This document shows positions 1-8,800 of a stretch of 35,033 nt of DNA, piece by piece. Both the position numbers and the translations under genes were made by a program. Where the stretch lies: the NCBI GenBank assembly GCA_020425635.1, contig JAGQRJ010000486.1:1-35033 (forward strand), given 5' to 3'. Positions within the stretch are counted from its first letter, which is position 1. Every line of letters starts with the position of its first letter. Source of the stretch: Planctomycetota bacterium (lineage in GTDB: Bacteria > Planctomycetota > J058). The notes below the pieces were generated by a model. It did not search any database and had not been told where the DNA came from. It saw nothing but the letters and a program-made list of their open reading frames with translations.

Positions 1-134
1 ACGTCCCGCCCGAGCTCGAGGTCGCGGGCCGCGTAGACGATCCCCATTCCTCCGCGGCCGAGGACGCGGTGGACGACGAACTGCGGGCCGAGGCAGTCCG
101 CCTCTGGCGGGGAGAGGTCGTCAGCGGGGAGCAT
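1..134 (-). CDS. Ser/Thr protein kinase, N-terminal fragment (runs off the window)
   Basis: The reverse strand from ATG at 134 reads 44 codons to the window edge. It gives a short acidic leader (MLPADDLSPPEADCLGP), then QFVVHRVLGRGGMGIVYAARD. LGRGGMGIVY is the glycine-rich ATP-binding loop of Hanks-type bacterial Ser/Thr kinases, and the following ARD..LGRDV runs toward the expected beta-3 lysine just outside the window. Such kinases phosphorylate proteins at the membrane or in the cytoplasm; substrate and C-terminal domains cannot be seen here. The start is supported by a -10-like TAGGCT exactly six bases before the ATG and by the lack of a Shine-Dalgarno sequence, which together suggest a leaderless transcript. 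It is divergent from cstA, with a large palindrome between them. Confidence 0.85.
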   Translation of the reverse strand, partial: MLPADDLSPPEADCLGPQFVVHRVLGRGGMGIVYAARDLELGRD

Positions 135-147
135 GCCCCTAGCCTAG
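135..147 (-). promoter_or_regulatory. Candidate leaderless promoter of the first kinase (TAGGCT-N6-ATG)
   Basis: On the minus strand GGGCTAGGCT is followed by exactly six bases (AGGGGC) and then the kinase ATG. TAGGCT fits the TANNNT form of a -10 box and lies where transcription would begin at or next to the A of the ATG. The same GGGCTAGGCT-N6-ATG layout is found at 22861-22878. The right-hand half of the 148-183 palindrome, read on this strand, covers where a -35 or operator would be. The assignment as a promoter is inferred from sequence only. Confidence 0.5.
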
Positions 148-183
148 CCCGCAAAGCTCACCACGAGGTGGTGAGTTTGCGGG
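148..183. repeat. Near-perfect 16-bp inverted repeat between kinase and cstA
   Basis: The left arm at 148-164 (CCCGCAAAGCTCACCAC) and right arm at 168-183 (GTGGTGAGTTTGCGGG) pair over 16 bp with one bulged G and a 3-base GAG centre. It lies between two divergent genes, so it cannot be a terminator for either. The left arm directly abuts the kinase -10 hexamer (141-146). The most likely role is a regulator binding site; a structured cstA leader is the alternative. Confidence 0.75.
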
Positions 184-216
184 GTAGCCGCTCCCCTGGC
201 CGGAGGCAGGAAGCAC

Positions 217-1959
217 GTGACAGCGGGCGGGGTACGGGCGACCATGACCGCCGTGAACTCCGTCGTCCTCGCCGTGTTCGGCCTGTGCGCCTTCGCGCTC
301 GCCTACCGCTTCTACTCCCGCTTCCTCGCGACCCGGATCTTCGCCCTCGACGGCGAGCGCGAGACCCCCGCCCACACCCGCAGCGACCGGGTCGACTTCG
401 TCCCGACCTCGCGGCACGTGCTCTTCGGCCACCACTTCACCTCGATCGCCGGCGCGGCGCCGATCCTCGGGCCGGCGATCGCCGTGATCTGGGGCTGGGT
501 CCCGGCCCTGATCTGGGTCGTGTTCGGGAGCGTGTTCGTGGGCGCGGTCCACGACTTCGGCTGCCTGTTCGTGAGCACGCGCAACGGCGGAAGCAGCATC
601 GCGGACCTGACCGGCAAGATCGTCGGGCCCCGGGCGCGGCTCTTGTTCCTCCTGTTCGTGCTGTTCTTGACCTGGGTCGTGATCGCGGTGTTCGCCGTCG
701 TGATCGGGACCTTGTTCGACGCCTACCCCGCCACCGTGCTCCCGGTGAACTTCGAGATCGTGTTCGCGGTGGGGATCGGCTACCTGGTGCACAAGCGCGG
801 GGTCGGGCTCCTGATCCCCTCGCTCGTGGTCCTGGTCTCGCTCTACCTCATGATCGGGGTCGGGGTCTGGATCGGCTCCGACTGGCACCTGCCCGCGCTG
901 ATCGGGAGCCCGGTCCAGACCTGGGTGGTGCTGCTCGTCATCTACTCCTTCGTGGCCTCGGTGCTCCCGGTGTGGCTGCTGCTCCAGCCGCGCGACTTCA
1001 TCAACTCGCACCAGCTCTTCGTCGGCCTGGGCGCGCTCTACCTGGGCTTGTTGATCGTGCACCCCACGGTGCAGGCGCCGGCCTTCGACCCCCACCCCGA
1101 GGGCGCCGGGCCCTGGTTTCCGCTCCTGTTCATCACCATCGCCTGCGGCGCGATCTCGGGGTTCCACGGGCTGGTCGGCTCGGGGACCACGTCGAAGCAG
1201 GTCGACAACGAGCTCGACACCCGCCCGATCGGCTACGGGTCCATGCTCGGCGAGGGCTGCCTCGCGCTCATGGCCCTCCTCGCCTGCTGCGCCGGCTTCG
1301 AGAGCGAGGCCGAGTGGGCTCAGCACTACGCGAGCTGGAACGCCGCCAACGGGCTGCGCGACAAGCTCGGCGCCTTCGTCGAGGGCGGGGCCTCCTTCCT
1401 CCAGGGCTTGCCGCTTCTGACCCCCGAGCTCTCGCAGGCGATCCTCGCGGTGATCGTGATCAGCTTCGCGGCCACGACCCTCGACACCGCCACGCGGATC
1501 CAGCGCCTGATCGTGCAGGAGCTCGCCGCGGGCTACCAGCTCGCGCCCTTGCAGAACACCTACGTCGCCTCGGCGATCGCGGCCTTCTCGCCGCTGATCC
1601 TGGTGTTCGGCGGGAGCACGACCCCCGACGGCAAGACCAAGCCCTACTTCCTCGAGCTCTGGCCGATCTTCGGCGCGAGCAACCAGCTCCTCGGGGCCCT
1701 CTCGCTGCTGGTGCTCAGCTTCTACTTGATCCGCAGGGGCAAGAACGCGTGGTTCGTCCTCGTGCCCACGGCGCTGCTCTCGTTCATGACGATCTTCGCG
1801 CTCCTGGTGCACCTGCAGCGCTTCGTCGCCGACGGGCAGGTGCTGCTGGCCGTGCTCTCGGTCGTGCTCTTGAGCTTGGCGGCCTGGGTCCTGGCCGAAG
1901 GGGTGTTGAAACTACGCGCCTTACGGCGAGGGGAGGTCGATCAGGACGGGCTGGAGTGA
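217..1959 (+). CDS. cstA: Carbon starvation protein CstA family transporter (short form)
   Basis: This is a 580-residue polytopic membrane protein of the CstA/BtsT family, which takes up peptides or pyruvate in known members. Family signatures are visible: LAYRFYSRFLA near the N-terminus, then DFVPTSRHVLFGHHFTSIAG, GAVHDFGCLFVSTRNGG, PRDFINSHQLF, ISGFHGLVGSGTTSKQ, and a C-terminal FAATTLDTATRIQR..LW.IFGASNQL block. At 580 residues it is shorter than the ~700-residue E. coli CstA. I chose GTG 217 because GGAGG and AGGAA lie 4-10 bases upstream; ATG 244 (571 residues) is a reasonable alternative with a weaker ribosome site. It is divergent from the partial kinase and no CstA-linked regulator is adjacent. 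The substrate cannot be told from sequence. Confidence 0.93.
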   Translation: MTAGGVRATMTAVNSVVLAVFGLCAFALAYRFYSRFLATRIFALDGERETPAHTRSDRVDFVPTSRHVLFGHHFTSIAGAAPILGPAIAVIWGWVPALIWVVFGSVFVGAVHDFGCLFVSTRNGGSSIADLTGKIVGPRARLLFLLFVLFLTWVVIAVFAVVIGTLFDAYPATVLPVNFEIVFAVGIGYLVHKRGVGLLIPSLVVLVSLYLMIGVGVWIGSDWHLPALIGSPVQTWVVLLVIYSFVASVLPVWLLLQPRDFINSHQLFVGLGALYLGLLIVHPTVQAPAFDPHPEGAGPWFPLLFITIACGAISGFHGLVGSGTTSKQVDNELDTRPIGYGSMLGEGCLALMALLACCAGFESEAEWAQHYASWNAANGLRDKLGAFVEGGASFLQGLPLLTPELSQAILAVIVISFAATTLDTATRIQRLIVQELAAGYQLAPLQNTYVASAIAAFSPLILVFGGSTTPDGKTKPYFLELWPIFGASNQLLGALSLLVLSFYLIRRGKNAWFVLVPTALLSFMTIFALLVHLQRFVADGQVLLAVLSVVLLSLAAWVLAEGVLKLRALRRGEVDQDGLE

Positions 1960-2030
1960 AAGCTTAAGTTTTGTGTTGAATGGACTTGCGTCGATCCCCG
2001 CGCGTGGCGCCCCCTAGAGAAATACGTGTG

Positions 2031-2040
2031 GGCTAGACTG
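2031..2040 (+). promoter_or_regulatory. Candidate -10 region upstream of the S41 protease
   Basis: GGCTAGACTG lies 67 bases before the protease ATG. It matches the GGGCTAGRCT pattern seen before the partial kinase (minus, 141-149) and at 22862-22869, and the TAGACT upstream of the second kinase. The whole CGTGTG..GGCTAG.CTG stretch resembles 22853-22870. There is no good -35. This would give a leader of about 60 bases. Confidence 0.35.
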
Positions 2041-2106
2041 CATCTCACACCGCGCCGGCCTCCGCGTAACACCGGCGCCCGAACTCCTTGCACCGCAGAG
2101 GACCCT

Positions 2107-4575
2107 ATGCGCCTGCGAATCCTACTCAGTCTCTGCGTCGTGGCCACGCTCTCGGTCGCGCTCGCTCCCTTCGCCCCCGCCCAGGACGGCCCCACCGACG
2201 TCGCCAAGGCGCACGACATCCTGGCCCGCATGGGCGCCGCTCAGGGCGACGCGCTCTGGGACCTCTCGCTCGAGCTCGAGCAGGTCGGCGCTCCGGCCGC
2301 CGACTCGGTGTCCGACGCGCTCAAGACCGCCCGCGGCGGCCAGCGCCTGGCGCTGGCCAAGACCTTGCTCGCGATCGGCGACGACGGCAAGCAGAGCTTG
2401 GCGATCCAGTCCCTGCGCGACGTGGTCCGCGGCGACGACCCGCGGGAGCTGCGCGTGCTCGCCTGCGACCTGCTCATGGGTCACGCCCGGCGCAACGACG
2501 TGCTCGCGCTCAAGCGCGAGGTCGACGGCGTCCGCGACCCCTACGTCAAGATCGCGCTGCTGAAGCTGCTCAAGGCCAAGCGGGTCGACAAGTCCGCGGA
2601 CACCAGCCTCCGCGAATACCTCCGCTCGGAGGACGCGGGCGTGCGCTACGCCGCGGCGTTGGCCCTGGCCGAGACCGGCAACGTCGACGTGGCGAAGATG
2701 GTCCTGCACCAGCTCAAGGACGAGCCGACCCCCCGCGGGCGGCGCGCCGCCGCCTACCTCGAGCAGGAGAAGCTCCTGGCCCAAGTCGAGGAATACAGCG
2801 GGGTCGAGGGCGAGAGCGCCATCGTGCGCCAGCTCAAGCGCCAGCTCGAAGACCTCGAGGGTCAGAACGAGGAGCTCGTGGCCAAGCTGCGCTCCGGGAT
2901 CCCCGAAGGCGGGGCCCAGGGCGGCGGCGAGAGCTTCGAGGGCGCGGCCCTGCTGCGCGAGATCATGCAGCGGATCGAGGGCGAATACGTCGACGGCGAG
3001 AAGACCGACCCGCGCAAGCTGCTCAACGCGGCCGCGAGCGGCCTCGTCGACTCCCTCGACCCGTTCTCGAGCTACATGAGCAAGGAGTCGCTGGCCGACT
3101 TCAGCCAGGACATGAACCAGGAATACGGCGGGATCGGCGCCGTGATCGGCAAGGACCCCAAGACCGAGTACCTCACGATCCAGCGCCCCTTCCCCGGCGC
3201 GCCGGCCTACGAGGCGGGGCTGCGGACCCTGGACGTGATCCTCAAGGTCGGCGAGGTCGACACCCGTGAGCACACCGTGGCGGACCTCGTGGACAAGCTC
3301 AAGGGCAAGCCCGGCACGGAGGTCGAGATCACGGTCAAGCGCTTCATGAACGACGAGGAGTTCACGCTCAAGATCAAGCGCGAGCAGGTCACGATCAACA
3401 GCGTGCGCCACGACATGCTCCCGGGGCAGGTCGGCTACCTCCAGCTCACGACCTTCGGGCAGTACGCGGCCAAGGACGTCGAGGGGGCGCTCGCCGACCT
3501 CGAGGGGCGCGGCATGCGCGGGCTGATCTTCGACCTGCGCGGCAACGGCGGCGGCTACCTGCGCGAAGCGGTCATGATCGCCGACAAGTTCCTCAACGAC
3601 GATCAGCTCGTGGTCTACCAGGAGGGCCGCAAGGGGAGCCCCCACGAGCGCCGCAAGGAAGACGGCGGCCCGCGGATCGCGCCGCTCCGTCGCGCGCAGC
3701 CCAAGCACCCGGACTACCCGCTCGTGTTCCTCGTCGACGAGAACACCGCGAGCGCGAGCGAGATCGTCTCCGGGGCGCTGCAGCACCACCAGCGCGCGGT
3801 GCTCGTGGGCGCGCGGACCTTCGGCAAGGGCAGCGTGCAGAACGTCATGCCCCTCGACTCCGAGAACCAGGAGAGCGCGCTGCGCCTCACGATCGCCTAC
3901 TACTACCTGCCCGACGGGCGCTGCATTCACCGCACCCGCGACGTCGAGACCTGGCGCTTCAACACGCAGATGCGCTTCGAGATCGAGCGTTGGAAGCGCG
4001 AGGGCAAGCTCAACGCCGCCCTCGCCGACGAGCTGCTCGAGCGCTACAAGCCCGCCGCGGGCGGCGTCGAGCCCGACTACGCGGTCGAGCTCCCGGACTT
4101 CCCGCAGGCCGTGCTCCGCGCGCTGGGGCCGGTCTACGACCTGCAGCTGCTCGAGGGCTACGTGAAGGCCCAGTGGCTGGAGCACAAGGACCTGTTCCAC
4201 AGGCTCGCGCTGGGCGACGCGTTCGACCCCCACGCTTACCCGCACTTCGACGCGCTCTGGGATCAGGTCCAGGCCAAGCTCGACGAGGCCGGGCGCGAGG
4301 CGCTGAAGCCCGAGCACCTGCGTCGGGCGCTGCGGGCCATGGTGCGCCGCTTCGCCCAGGACGACCTGCAGCGCGAGCTGACCAGCGACTACCAGGAGGA
4401 TCGCCAGCTCCAGGCGGCGATCGTGGTCCTCGCGGAGGAGCTGGGCCTGAACCTCGCTGAGCAGCCAGAGATGAAGTTCATTCCCGAGCGCTTCCCCGAA
4501 GGGGTCAAGCGCACGCGCGAGATCGGCGCCGGGACCCCGGACGACAAGCCCGAGGAGGGGCGGAAGTTCAAGTAG
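2107..4575 (+). CDS. Secreted S41-family C-terminal processing protease with N-terminal helical-repeat region
   Basis: The 822-residue product starts with a signal peptide (MRLRILLSLCVVATL..., probable cut after A25 in APA|QDG), so it should act in the periplasm. Residues ~30-215 are Ala/Leu-rich helices resembling HEAT/PBS repeats, ~225-262 look coiled-coil, ~279-335 are the CTP N-domain (GLVDSLDPFSSYM), ~335-430 a PDZ domain (YGGIGAVIG, APAYEAGLR), then the peptidase core. The catalytic Ser is likely S549 in ENTASASEIVSGAL and the Lys K574 in TFGKGSVQ. Their 25-residue spacing equals that of known CTP Ser/Lys dyads. Residues ~640-822 are a helical tail without a recognised domain. ATG 2107 is chosen over an upstream in-frame start because it gives an intact signal peptide. 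These enzymes trim the C-termini of exported proteins. Confidence 0.93.
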   Translation: MRLRILLSLCVVATLSVALAPFAPAQDGPTDVAKAHDILARMGAAQGDALWDLSLELEQVGAPAADSVSDALKTARGGQRLALAKTLLAIGDDGKQSLAIQSLRDVVRGDDPRELRVLACDLLMGHARRNDVLALKREVDGVRDPYVKIALLKLLKAKRVDKSADTSLREYLRSEDAGVRYAAALALAETGNVDVAKMVLHQLKDEPTPRGRRAAAYLEQEKLLAQVEEYSGVEGESAIVRQLKRQLEDLEGQNEELVAKLRSGIPEGGAQGGGESFEGAALLREIMQRIEGEYVDGEKTDPRKLLNAAASGLVDSLDPFSSYMSKESLADFSQDMNQEYGGIGAVIGKDPKTEYLTIQRPFPGAPAYEAGLRTLDVILKVGEVDTREHTVADLVDKLKGKPGTEVEITVKRFMNDEEFTLKIKREQVTINSVRHDMLPGQVGYLQLTTFGQYAAKDVEGALADLEGRGMRGLIFDLRGNGGGYLREAVMIADKFLNDDQLVVYQEGRKGSPHERRKEDGGPRIAPLRRAQPKHPDYPLVFLVDENTASASEIVSGALQHHQRAVLVGARTFGKGSVQNVMPLDSENQESALRLTIAYYYLPDGRCIHRTRDVETWRFNTQMRFEIERWKREGKLNAALADELLERYKPAAGGVEPDYAVELPDFPQAVLRALGPVYDLQLLEGYVKAQWLEHKDLFHRLALGDAFDPHAYPHFDALWDQVQAKLDEAGREALKPEHLRRALRAMVRRFAQDDLQRELTSDYQEDRQLQAAIVVLAEELGLNLAEQPEMKFIPERFPEGVKRTREIGAGTPDDKPEEGRKFK

Positions 4576-4634
4576 GGTCGCCTCCGACCGGTCCTCAGCG
4601 GGCGCAGGCCGCCAGTTCCTGGTGAGTTTGCCGG

Positions 4635-4654
4635 CCCGATCTGCCATGATCGGG
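4635..4654 (+). other. Small palindrome in the leader of the coiled-coil gene
   Basis: CCCGATC at 4635-4641 and GATCGGG at 4648-4654 are exact inverted repeats around TGCCAT. No T-run follows, so an intrinsic terminator for the S41 gene is unlikely. It ends 25 bases before the next ATG and could be an operator or RNA hairpin. GGTGAGTTTGC just before it (4621-4631) also occurs within the 148-183 palindrome. Confidence 0.35.
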
Positions 4655-4679
4655 TCGAACCGCGAAGGAGCGCGGGGCG

Positions 4680-5747
4680 ATGACCCACGACCCCACCCCG
4701 CCCGAAGCACGGGAACCAGCCCCGACGCCGACCGCGCTGCTCGCGCTGGCGGGGCGCGTGATCCGTGGGCTGCGCGCGGCGTTGCACGAGGCCGACGGCT
4801 CGCTGCAGCAGGCGAGCGTGGCCGAGGTCGCCAGCGCCCTCGGCGAGCTGAGCGCGGGGTTGGTGCAGCTCCAGCAGGCCCCGGCGGCCGAGGGCGGGGG
4901 GGGCCTCGAGCTGGAGGAGCTGCGGGGGCAGCTCCAGGCCGCGCACCGCGAGCTGGGGCGTCTGGAGGAGCGCCGCCGGGTGGAGGCCGAGCTCCGCGAC
5001 CAGCTGCGCCTGGCGCGGGCCGACACCGCGCGCCTGCGCGCCGAGGAGCGCGGGCACCTCACCCGCACCCTGGAGCTCGAGCGGGTCCGCGCCCAGCTCG
5101 AGGAGGCGCGGAGCGAGGTCGACACGCACCGCGCCGAGGTCGATCGCCTGAGGGCCCGCCTCGAGGAGACCGCGGTCGAGGCCGGCTCGCGGGAGGAGGC
5201 GCTCAAGCAGCTCAACGCCCTGCGCCTGGCCCACGAGGAGCAGGCCGCGCGGCTGCGCTGCGCGGAGTTCCTCAACGCCGAGCTGCGCCAGGAGCTGGAG
5301 TCGGTGCGCGAAGAGCGCGACCGCCTGGTCAAGCGCGACCCCGACGCCGACGCCGAGCCCGTCGCGCGCCAGGTGCTCGAAGACCGCGCCCGCCTCGAGG
5401 GCGAACGCGACCAGCTCCGCGCCGACCTGCGGGTGCTCGAAGAGAGCCGCCGCTATCAGAGCCGACGCCTGACCCGCTACCAGCAGCGGATCCAAGACCA
5501 GGAGCAAGCGCTGCACGAGCTGTTCTCCGAGCTGCGCGTGCTGCGCGGCGCCGAAGACGGCGACGACCCGCGCGCGCGCACCGACGCCCTCAGCCGCGCC
5601 CAACTCCAAGCCGTGCTCGACAACCCGATCCACCGCCCGGCCCTGCGCCAGGAGCCCGAGGCCGTCGACCCCGAGGCCCCCGACGCGCCCCTGCGCGAGG
5701 CGCTCCCGTCCCTGGCCAAGGACGAGGACTCGGCGCGCCAGGCCTGA
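4680..5747 (+). CDS. Coiled-coil protein of unknown function
   Basis: I do not recognise this 355-residue protein. Residues ~80-290 are a nearly continuous Glu/Arg/Leu heptad-like coiled coil, with many LE..R and R..LE repeats. The N-terminus (~1-75) is Pro/Ala-rich, with a predicted helix TALLALAGRVIRGLRAALHEAD. The C-terminal ~60 residues are acidic and Pro/Ala-rich, probably disordered. There is no signal peptide or clear membrane segment, so a cytoplasmic scaffold or structural role is possible but unproven. The start is supported by AAGGAG at 4664-4669, ten bases before ATG 4680. It follows the S41 gene by 104 bases and is convergent with the kinase downstream. The base composition matches its neighbours. 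Confidence 0.75.
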   Translation: MTHDPTPPEAREPAPTPTALLALAGRVIRGLRAALHEADGSLQQASVAEVASALGELSAGLVQLQQAPAAEGGGGLELEELRGQLQAAHRELGRLEERRRVEAELRDQLRLARADTARLRAEERGHLTRTLELERVRAQLEEARSEVDTHRAEVDRLRARLEETAVEAGSREEALKQLNALRLAHEEQAARLRCAEFLNAELRQELESVREERDRLVKRDPDADAEPVARQVLEDRARLEGERDQLRADLRVLEESRRYQSRRLTRYQQRIQDQEQALHELFSELRVLRGAEDGDDPRARTDALSRAQLQAVLDNPIHRPALRQEPEAVDPEAPDAPLREALPSLAKDEDSARQA

Positions 5748-5838
5748 GCGGGCCTCGGGCTCGCTCTCGGAGCTCCCCAGCGACGGGACGCCGCAGGCGC
5801 GAGGCCAGCGTCAGCCGGCCGGACGAAGGACGCGCCCC

Positions 5839-8800
5839 TTACTGAAAGATCGACTCCAGCGGGGTCACGTTGCCGAAGCGCTCGGCGAACTGGCGCGCGT
5901 AGGCGGCCGGGAGGCGCAGCTCGGGGTCGACCTCGCGGGCGCGCGACCACACGGCGAGGACCTGCGCTTCGCCGGCGCGGGGGAGCAGCTGGGCGCCCTG
6001 GAGCAGGTGAATCTGCCCGCGCCCCGGTTCGCTGCGCAGGGCCTCGGCCAGCCAGCTGCCGGCGAGGGCCTGGGCGCCGGGTGAGCCGAGGGCCACCCGC
6101 GAGGCCTCCACGCGGGCGAAGGCGCCCGAGCCGCCGCGCAGGATCCGGTTCAGCCGGGGGCTGAGGCCGGCGAGGTGCTCGCCGGCGTCGGACTGGGCGC
6201 CCGCGCAGGAGCCCGCGCTGACCACGACCGCGGCGAGCAGCGAGTCGCTGTAGCCCTGGGCCGCGAAGACCTGGCTCGCGCTGGCCAGGGCGAGCAGGGC
6301 GTCACCGCGCGCGGCGTCGACCAGGGCCAGCAGGAGCTGGCTGGGGGCGTCGCTGGAGTCGAGGCCCAGGGCTTCCTTCGCTTCGGCGCGCGCCTCGCTG
6401 AGCTCGCCGCGGAGGTAGGCGGTGAGCGCGCGGGCCCAGCGCGAGGCGGGGCCCGAGCTCCGGGTCGCGAGGTCGCCCAGGGCGTGCAGGGCCGCGACCT
6501 CTCGGCCTTGCCGCCAGAGGAGCTCGGCCTGCAGGCGCTCGGCCTCGACGCCGGCTGCGCCCTGGCCGCGCAGGTTCTCGAGGGCGCGCTCGGCCTCCGC
6601 GTAGACGTCGCGACGCACGAGCAGGCGCGCGACCTCGAGCGCGACCCGCGGGTCTCCCGGCTTGGCGCTGCGCGCGGCGGCGCAGGCCTCGAGCAGGTCT
6701 TGGGAGGAGGCCCCGGCGGCTGCGACCACGCGGGCGCGGAGCAGGGGCTCCCGCGCGCGCTCCGGGAGCTCCTCGAGGCCGCGCTCGAGCGCGGCGCGGG
6801 TGCTCGCGTCGGGCGGCTCGGGGTTGAACGCGGGGATCAGCTGCAGCGCGCGGTCGAGGGAGCGGAAGGTCCGCGGGTCCAGCTCGACCTGGGTCAGCTC
6901 GGCGAGGATCTGGGGGGCCTCGAGCGCGCGGGCCTTGCTGAGGTGCGAGTCGGCGGCGCGGCTGTCGCCGCCGAGGAGCAGGGCGGTGCCCCACCACAGG
7001 TGCAGGCGGGGGTCGTCGAGGCCCGAGGCGCGGGCGCGGGCGAAGTCGGCGGCGACGTCGAGGGGGTCCTTGCCGAAGCTCAGGGCGAGGGCGCCCTCGA
7101 GGAGCAGCGCGCGCGGCTCGAGGTTGGGGGCGGCGAGCGCGCGGGCGCTCTCGAGCGCGCCGAGGGCCTCGCGTCGGCGCTGGAGGCGGACGAGGCAGCG
7201 CGCGTCGAGGACGAGGGCGGCCACGTGATCGGGGTGCGCCTCGAGCACCGGGGCGAGGATCGTCCGCGCTTGGCTGGCGCTGGTGCGCAGCACCGACTCG
7301 GCGAGGAGCAGCTCGGCGGGCCACCAGCCGGGGGTCCGACGCAAGCAGAGCAAGGCAGCGTAGCCGCCGAGCTGTCGGTCCGAGGCGGCGAGCGCCGTGG
7401 CGTAGGTCCGGGCCGCCGGGTCAGGGTGTTCGCTGAGGGCCGTGAGGGTCGCGCGGATCGCCTCGGGGTCCCGGGCTGCGATCCCGGCGTAGGCCTTCCA
7501 CGCGAGGTCCTCGGGGGTCTGCGCGTCGGCGAGCAGGGTCAGCGCGTCGTGGGGTCGGTTGCGGCGCAGCGCGAGCTCGGCCAGCTCGCGCCGAAGCAGG
7601 TCGCGGGTCGCAGGGCTGGCCTCGGCCTGGGCCTGCTCGAAGAGCGTGCGCACCTCGTCGTAGCCCGCGCGCTGGGCCGCGGCGGCCCGGGCCGTCTCCC
7701 CAGGGAGCACCGTCCGAGCGGCGCGGACCCCTGCCGCGGTCGAGGCGACGGGGGTCAGCCGGCTCGCCTCGGAGTCGCCTGCGAAGAGCAGCCCCAGCAC
7801 CAGCCCCGCGACGAGCGCCGCGGCGAGGCCCGCCACCAGGTGCAGAGGGCTGAGTGCGAGGCTCGTCCCGCGGACGATCGAGGCCTCGTGGGTCTGGGAG
7901 ACCTCGAGGAACGCCTCGAGCGCCTCCGCGAAGGCCCTGGCCGAGGGGTAGCGCCGCTCGGGGGAGGTCTCCAACCCGCGGAGCACGATCGCGTCGAGCT
8001 CCGGCGAGATCCCGGGGACGTGGGCGCTGGGGGGCTCCGGCGCGTTGAGCAAGCAATCGAGGAGCTCGTCGACCGACTCCGCGATGTGCGGCGGGCGACC
8101 CGTGAGCATGAAGTAGAAGGTGGCGGCGAGCCCGTAGACGTCGCTGCGCTCGCTGATCTTGTCGCTCCCGCGGGACTGCTCGGGGGCCATGAACAGCGGC
8201 GTCCCGAGCACGGCGCCGGTCTGGGTCAGGCGCCCGTGGGTGGTGTGACGCGCGAGGCCGAAGTCGAGCACGTAGGCGTGACCCTCCGGGGTGATCAGCA
8301 GGTTCGCGGGCTTGATGTCGCGGTGCAGCACGCCGTGCTCGTGGGCGTGCTGAATCGCGTGCGCGACGTCGGCCATCATGCGCGCGGCCTCGCGGGGCCC
8401 GGGGGCGGCGTCGCTCTGGCCGAGCTCCCAGGCGCACTCGCCCTCGACGAGCTCCATGACCAGGTAGGGCCGCCCAGCGCAGGCTCCGCTGTCGTGGATC
8501 CCGACGATGTGCGGATGATTCAGGCGGGCGGTGGTGGTGATCTCCCGGGCGAAGCGCTGGTAGGCCTTCCGGTCGCGACGGGAGAGCACCTTGATCGCGA
8601 CGTGGCGTTCGAGCTGCGGATCCCAGGCCTTGTAGACGCGTCCGTAGCCGCCCTTGCCGAGGGGGGAGACGATCCGGTAGCGGTCGAAGGTCGAGTCGAG
8701 CAGCGGATCGGAGCGCTTCTTCCGCTGCTCCTTCGCGGGAGCCGCCGCGGGGGGATCCTCCGCGGGGACGTGAACCGGGCGCTCGGGGCTCGGCTTCAGG

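Noticed and set aside
5751-5806. GGCCTCG/CGAGGCC inverted repeat between the convergent coiled-coil and kinase genes as a bidirectional terminator
   Set aside because: The arms are seven bases with a 42-base loop and no T-run, which is expected by chance at this G+C.
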